From: UBA509 sp038729325
Lineage (GTDB): Archaea > Thermoplasmatota > Thermoplasmata > Thermoplasmatales > Thermoplasmataceae
Length of the DNA: 6,337 nt
Direction of reading: 5' to 3'
NCBI GenBank assembly: GCA_038729325.1
Contig: JAVYSG010000068.1
Span: forward strand, 1 to 6,337
Shown: piece after piece, positions 5,371-6,337 of the stretch
How the letters are laid out: the number at the start of each line of letters is the position of its first letter
Position numbering within the stretch: the stretch's first letter is position 1
Notes under the pieces: generated by a model
Databases searched by the model: none
The model's input: only the letters and a program-made list of their open reading frames with translations
What the model was told of the DNA's origin: nothing
Made by a program: the position numbers and the translations under genes

Positions 5371-6303
5371 CTAAAGCAGTGGGCCCACCAGAAGAGGAAG
5401 GAGTGCAGTGATGTCACCGTATACATTTACGAATTCCGCATCCTCCCTGACTTTCTTCCAGGAAATAGCCTCTTCAAGTTTTGCTCCAGAAAGCGATCCG
5501 TCGTATTCCTGGGCAGTTGTCACATACACAGCATAATTCAGACCATCCCTGAACTGGTTCCACCATATTGTGTGATGCTTTGAAATTCCACCGCCCAGCA
5601 TGAGTGCTCCGGTCTTCTTTGCATCGAAGACTATGTCAGAAAGCTCATGTTCATCCTGCAGGAGGTTTATCCTGAAGTCATGATGCTGCTCATAAAATGA
5701 CCAGAGTTGCGAACCAAAGGAACCGTCTGTCATACCGGGGACATATACCGGAATGTTGTTCATTGCAGCATTGTACAGGATTGAATCCGGGCTGTTCATC
5801 TTCAGGCCGAATTCCCTGATCAGTTCTGCACCACCCCATTCTTTCTTGACGGAGTAGGCATGCTCCAGGAAGGGTTGAACCTGCGATTCGATTATCTCAC
5901 CATAGCTCTCATCCGGCACGAAAACATTGCCAAGCCTGTTTATTCCAAGATTTCTCAATTCCCTGTCGCTGTAATCAAATGTCCCGCTGTAGTACTTCAT
6001 ATATGTACGGGCTATGTCATGATCGAGAGTTCCATTTGTAGTTATAATCACATCAATGAAGCCTTTTTTCACAAGATCGTTTATTATTCCTCTTGTACCT
6101 GTGGAAATTATATCTGCCGGGAATGAAAGAAAGGTTGTATTTTCATCACTGAACATTTTCCTTAGAATAACCAGAGCCGTGTGCAGTTTCGCAGATGTAA
6201 ATCCGCCAGATTCCCCAAACTGGTCCATTAATTCTGCTATGGTTGTCTTCGCGCTTATCTTGAGGTCCATGACCGGAGAAGTCAGGAGTTCCTTTCTGTC
6301 CAT
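5371..6303 (-). CDS. dys: Deoxyhypusine synthase
   Basis: This 310-residue cytoplasmic enzyme transfers the aminobutyl group of a polyamine, using NAD, to a specific Lys of initiation factor aIF5A, the first step of hypusine formation. Recognisable stretches are the NAD-binding ISTGTRG (66-72) and TTNGTLDHD (88-96), TDGSFG (192-197), GGGISKHH (237-244), TTAQEYDGSLSGA (262-274) and EAISWKKVR (278-286). By alignment with the human enzyme I can recall, K284 is the catalytic Lys (human K329), W282 matches W327, E278 matches E323 and H243 matches H288. The human residues D243, N292 and D316, which contact spermidine, appear as S198, W247 and L271. The protein is shorter than the human one (369), lacking much of its N-terminal extension, as is common in archaea. 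It should form a tetramer. The ATG at 6303 has a TATA-like element 27 bp upstream and no ribosome site. Homospermidine synthase is the main alternative, less likely in an archaeon. Confidence 0.93.
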   Translation of the reverse strand: MDRKELLTSPVMDLKISAKTTIAELMDQFGESGGFTSAKLHTALVILRKMFSDENTTFLSFPADIISTGTRGIINDLVKKGFIDVIITTNGTLDHDIARTYMKYYSGTFDYSDRELRNLGINRLGNVFVPDESYGEIIESQVQPFLEHAYSVKKEWGGAELIREFGLKMNSPDSILYNAAMNNIPVYVPGMTDGSFGSQLWSFYEQHHDFRINLLQDEHELSDIVFDAKKTGALMLGGGISKHHTIWWNQFRDGLNYAVYVTTAQEYDGSLSGAKLEEAISWKKVREDAEFVNVYGDITALLPLLVGPLL

Positions 6304-6324
6304 GAAATGGTATCGTTATCACAC

Positions 6325-6335
6325 TAAAATTATTA
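6325..6335 (-). promoter_or_regulatory. TATA box of the deoxyhypusine synthase gene
   Basis: The minus strand reads TAATAATTTTA, centred about 27 bp before the ATG at 6303. The spacing predicts a leaderless or nearly leaderless mRNA. The sequence is close to the window edge, so an upstream TFB element cannot be judged. Confidence 0.5.
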
Positions 6336-6337
6336 CC

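Noticed and set aside
5572..5595. Reading K242 in the KHH motif of deoxyhypusine synthase as the catalytic lysine
   Set aside because: Counting back from the human C-terminus puts the catalytic K329 in the SWGK stretch, which corresponds to K284 here; the KHH motif instead provides H243, equivalent to human H288.
1..6337. Mobile element, CRISPR array, tRNA/rRNA or defence system
   Set aside because: No transposase or integrase motif, terminal repeats, regularly spaced repeats or structured RNA signature was found on either strand; genes look like ordinary chromosomal ones.

Overview
This 6.3 kb window looks like an ordinary chromosomal stretch from a moderately AT-rich archaeon, most likely of the Thermoplasmata/Thermoplasmatales. 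The evidence is a deoxyhypusine synthase (an archaeal and eukaryotic enzyme), Arg codons dominated by AGG/AGA, frequent ATA for Ile, and TATA-like boxes centred about 25-27 bp upstream of several start codons with no room for a Shine-Dalgarno site, which implies leaderless mRNAs. The lineage is inferred from these traits and was not tested by any search.

Layout, left to right. At 9-1645 (minus) lies a two-gene ABC-2 type export cassette, permease first and then ATPase. Unlike the other genes here, both carry an AGGTGR Shine-Dalgarno site. At 1646-1902 there is a non-coding stretch with a possible promoter for that cassette. At 1903-2151 (minus) is an unrecognised 82-residue beta-rich protein; a 22-bp inverted repeat covers its likely TATA element. 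At 2152-2676 is the only long stretch without a secure gene. It holds the inverted repeat, short TGAGAT repeats and a possible decayed C-terminal fragment of a class I/II aminotransferase. At 2677-3039 (plus) is a single-domain cupin. At 3117-4052 (plus) is a TIGR01777/YfcH-type SDR 'epimerase'. It converges on a 303-residue ornithine cyclodeaminase/mu-crystallin family protein at 4066-4977 (minus). Divergent from that gene is an unrecognised acidic 95-residue protein at 5035-5322 (plus), and both appear to use one palindromic TATA box. At 5371-6303 (minus) is deoxyhypusine synthase with its own promoter at the right edge.

How the genes work together. Apart from the ABC pair, each gene seems to be its own transcription unit, so there is little sign of one shared pathway. 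The best mechanistic leads are three: the deoxyhypusine synthase keeps the catalytic Lys but has replaced several residues that contact spermidine in the human enzyme; the OCD-family protein has Asn at the usual catalytic Asp position; and the OCD gene and its small neighbour share a symmetric promoter. No mobile element, CRISPR array, tRNA, rRNA or defence system was seen, and I found no convincing new multi-gene system.
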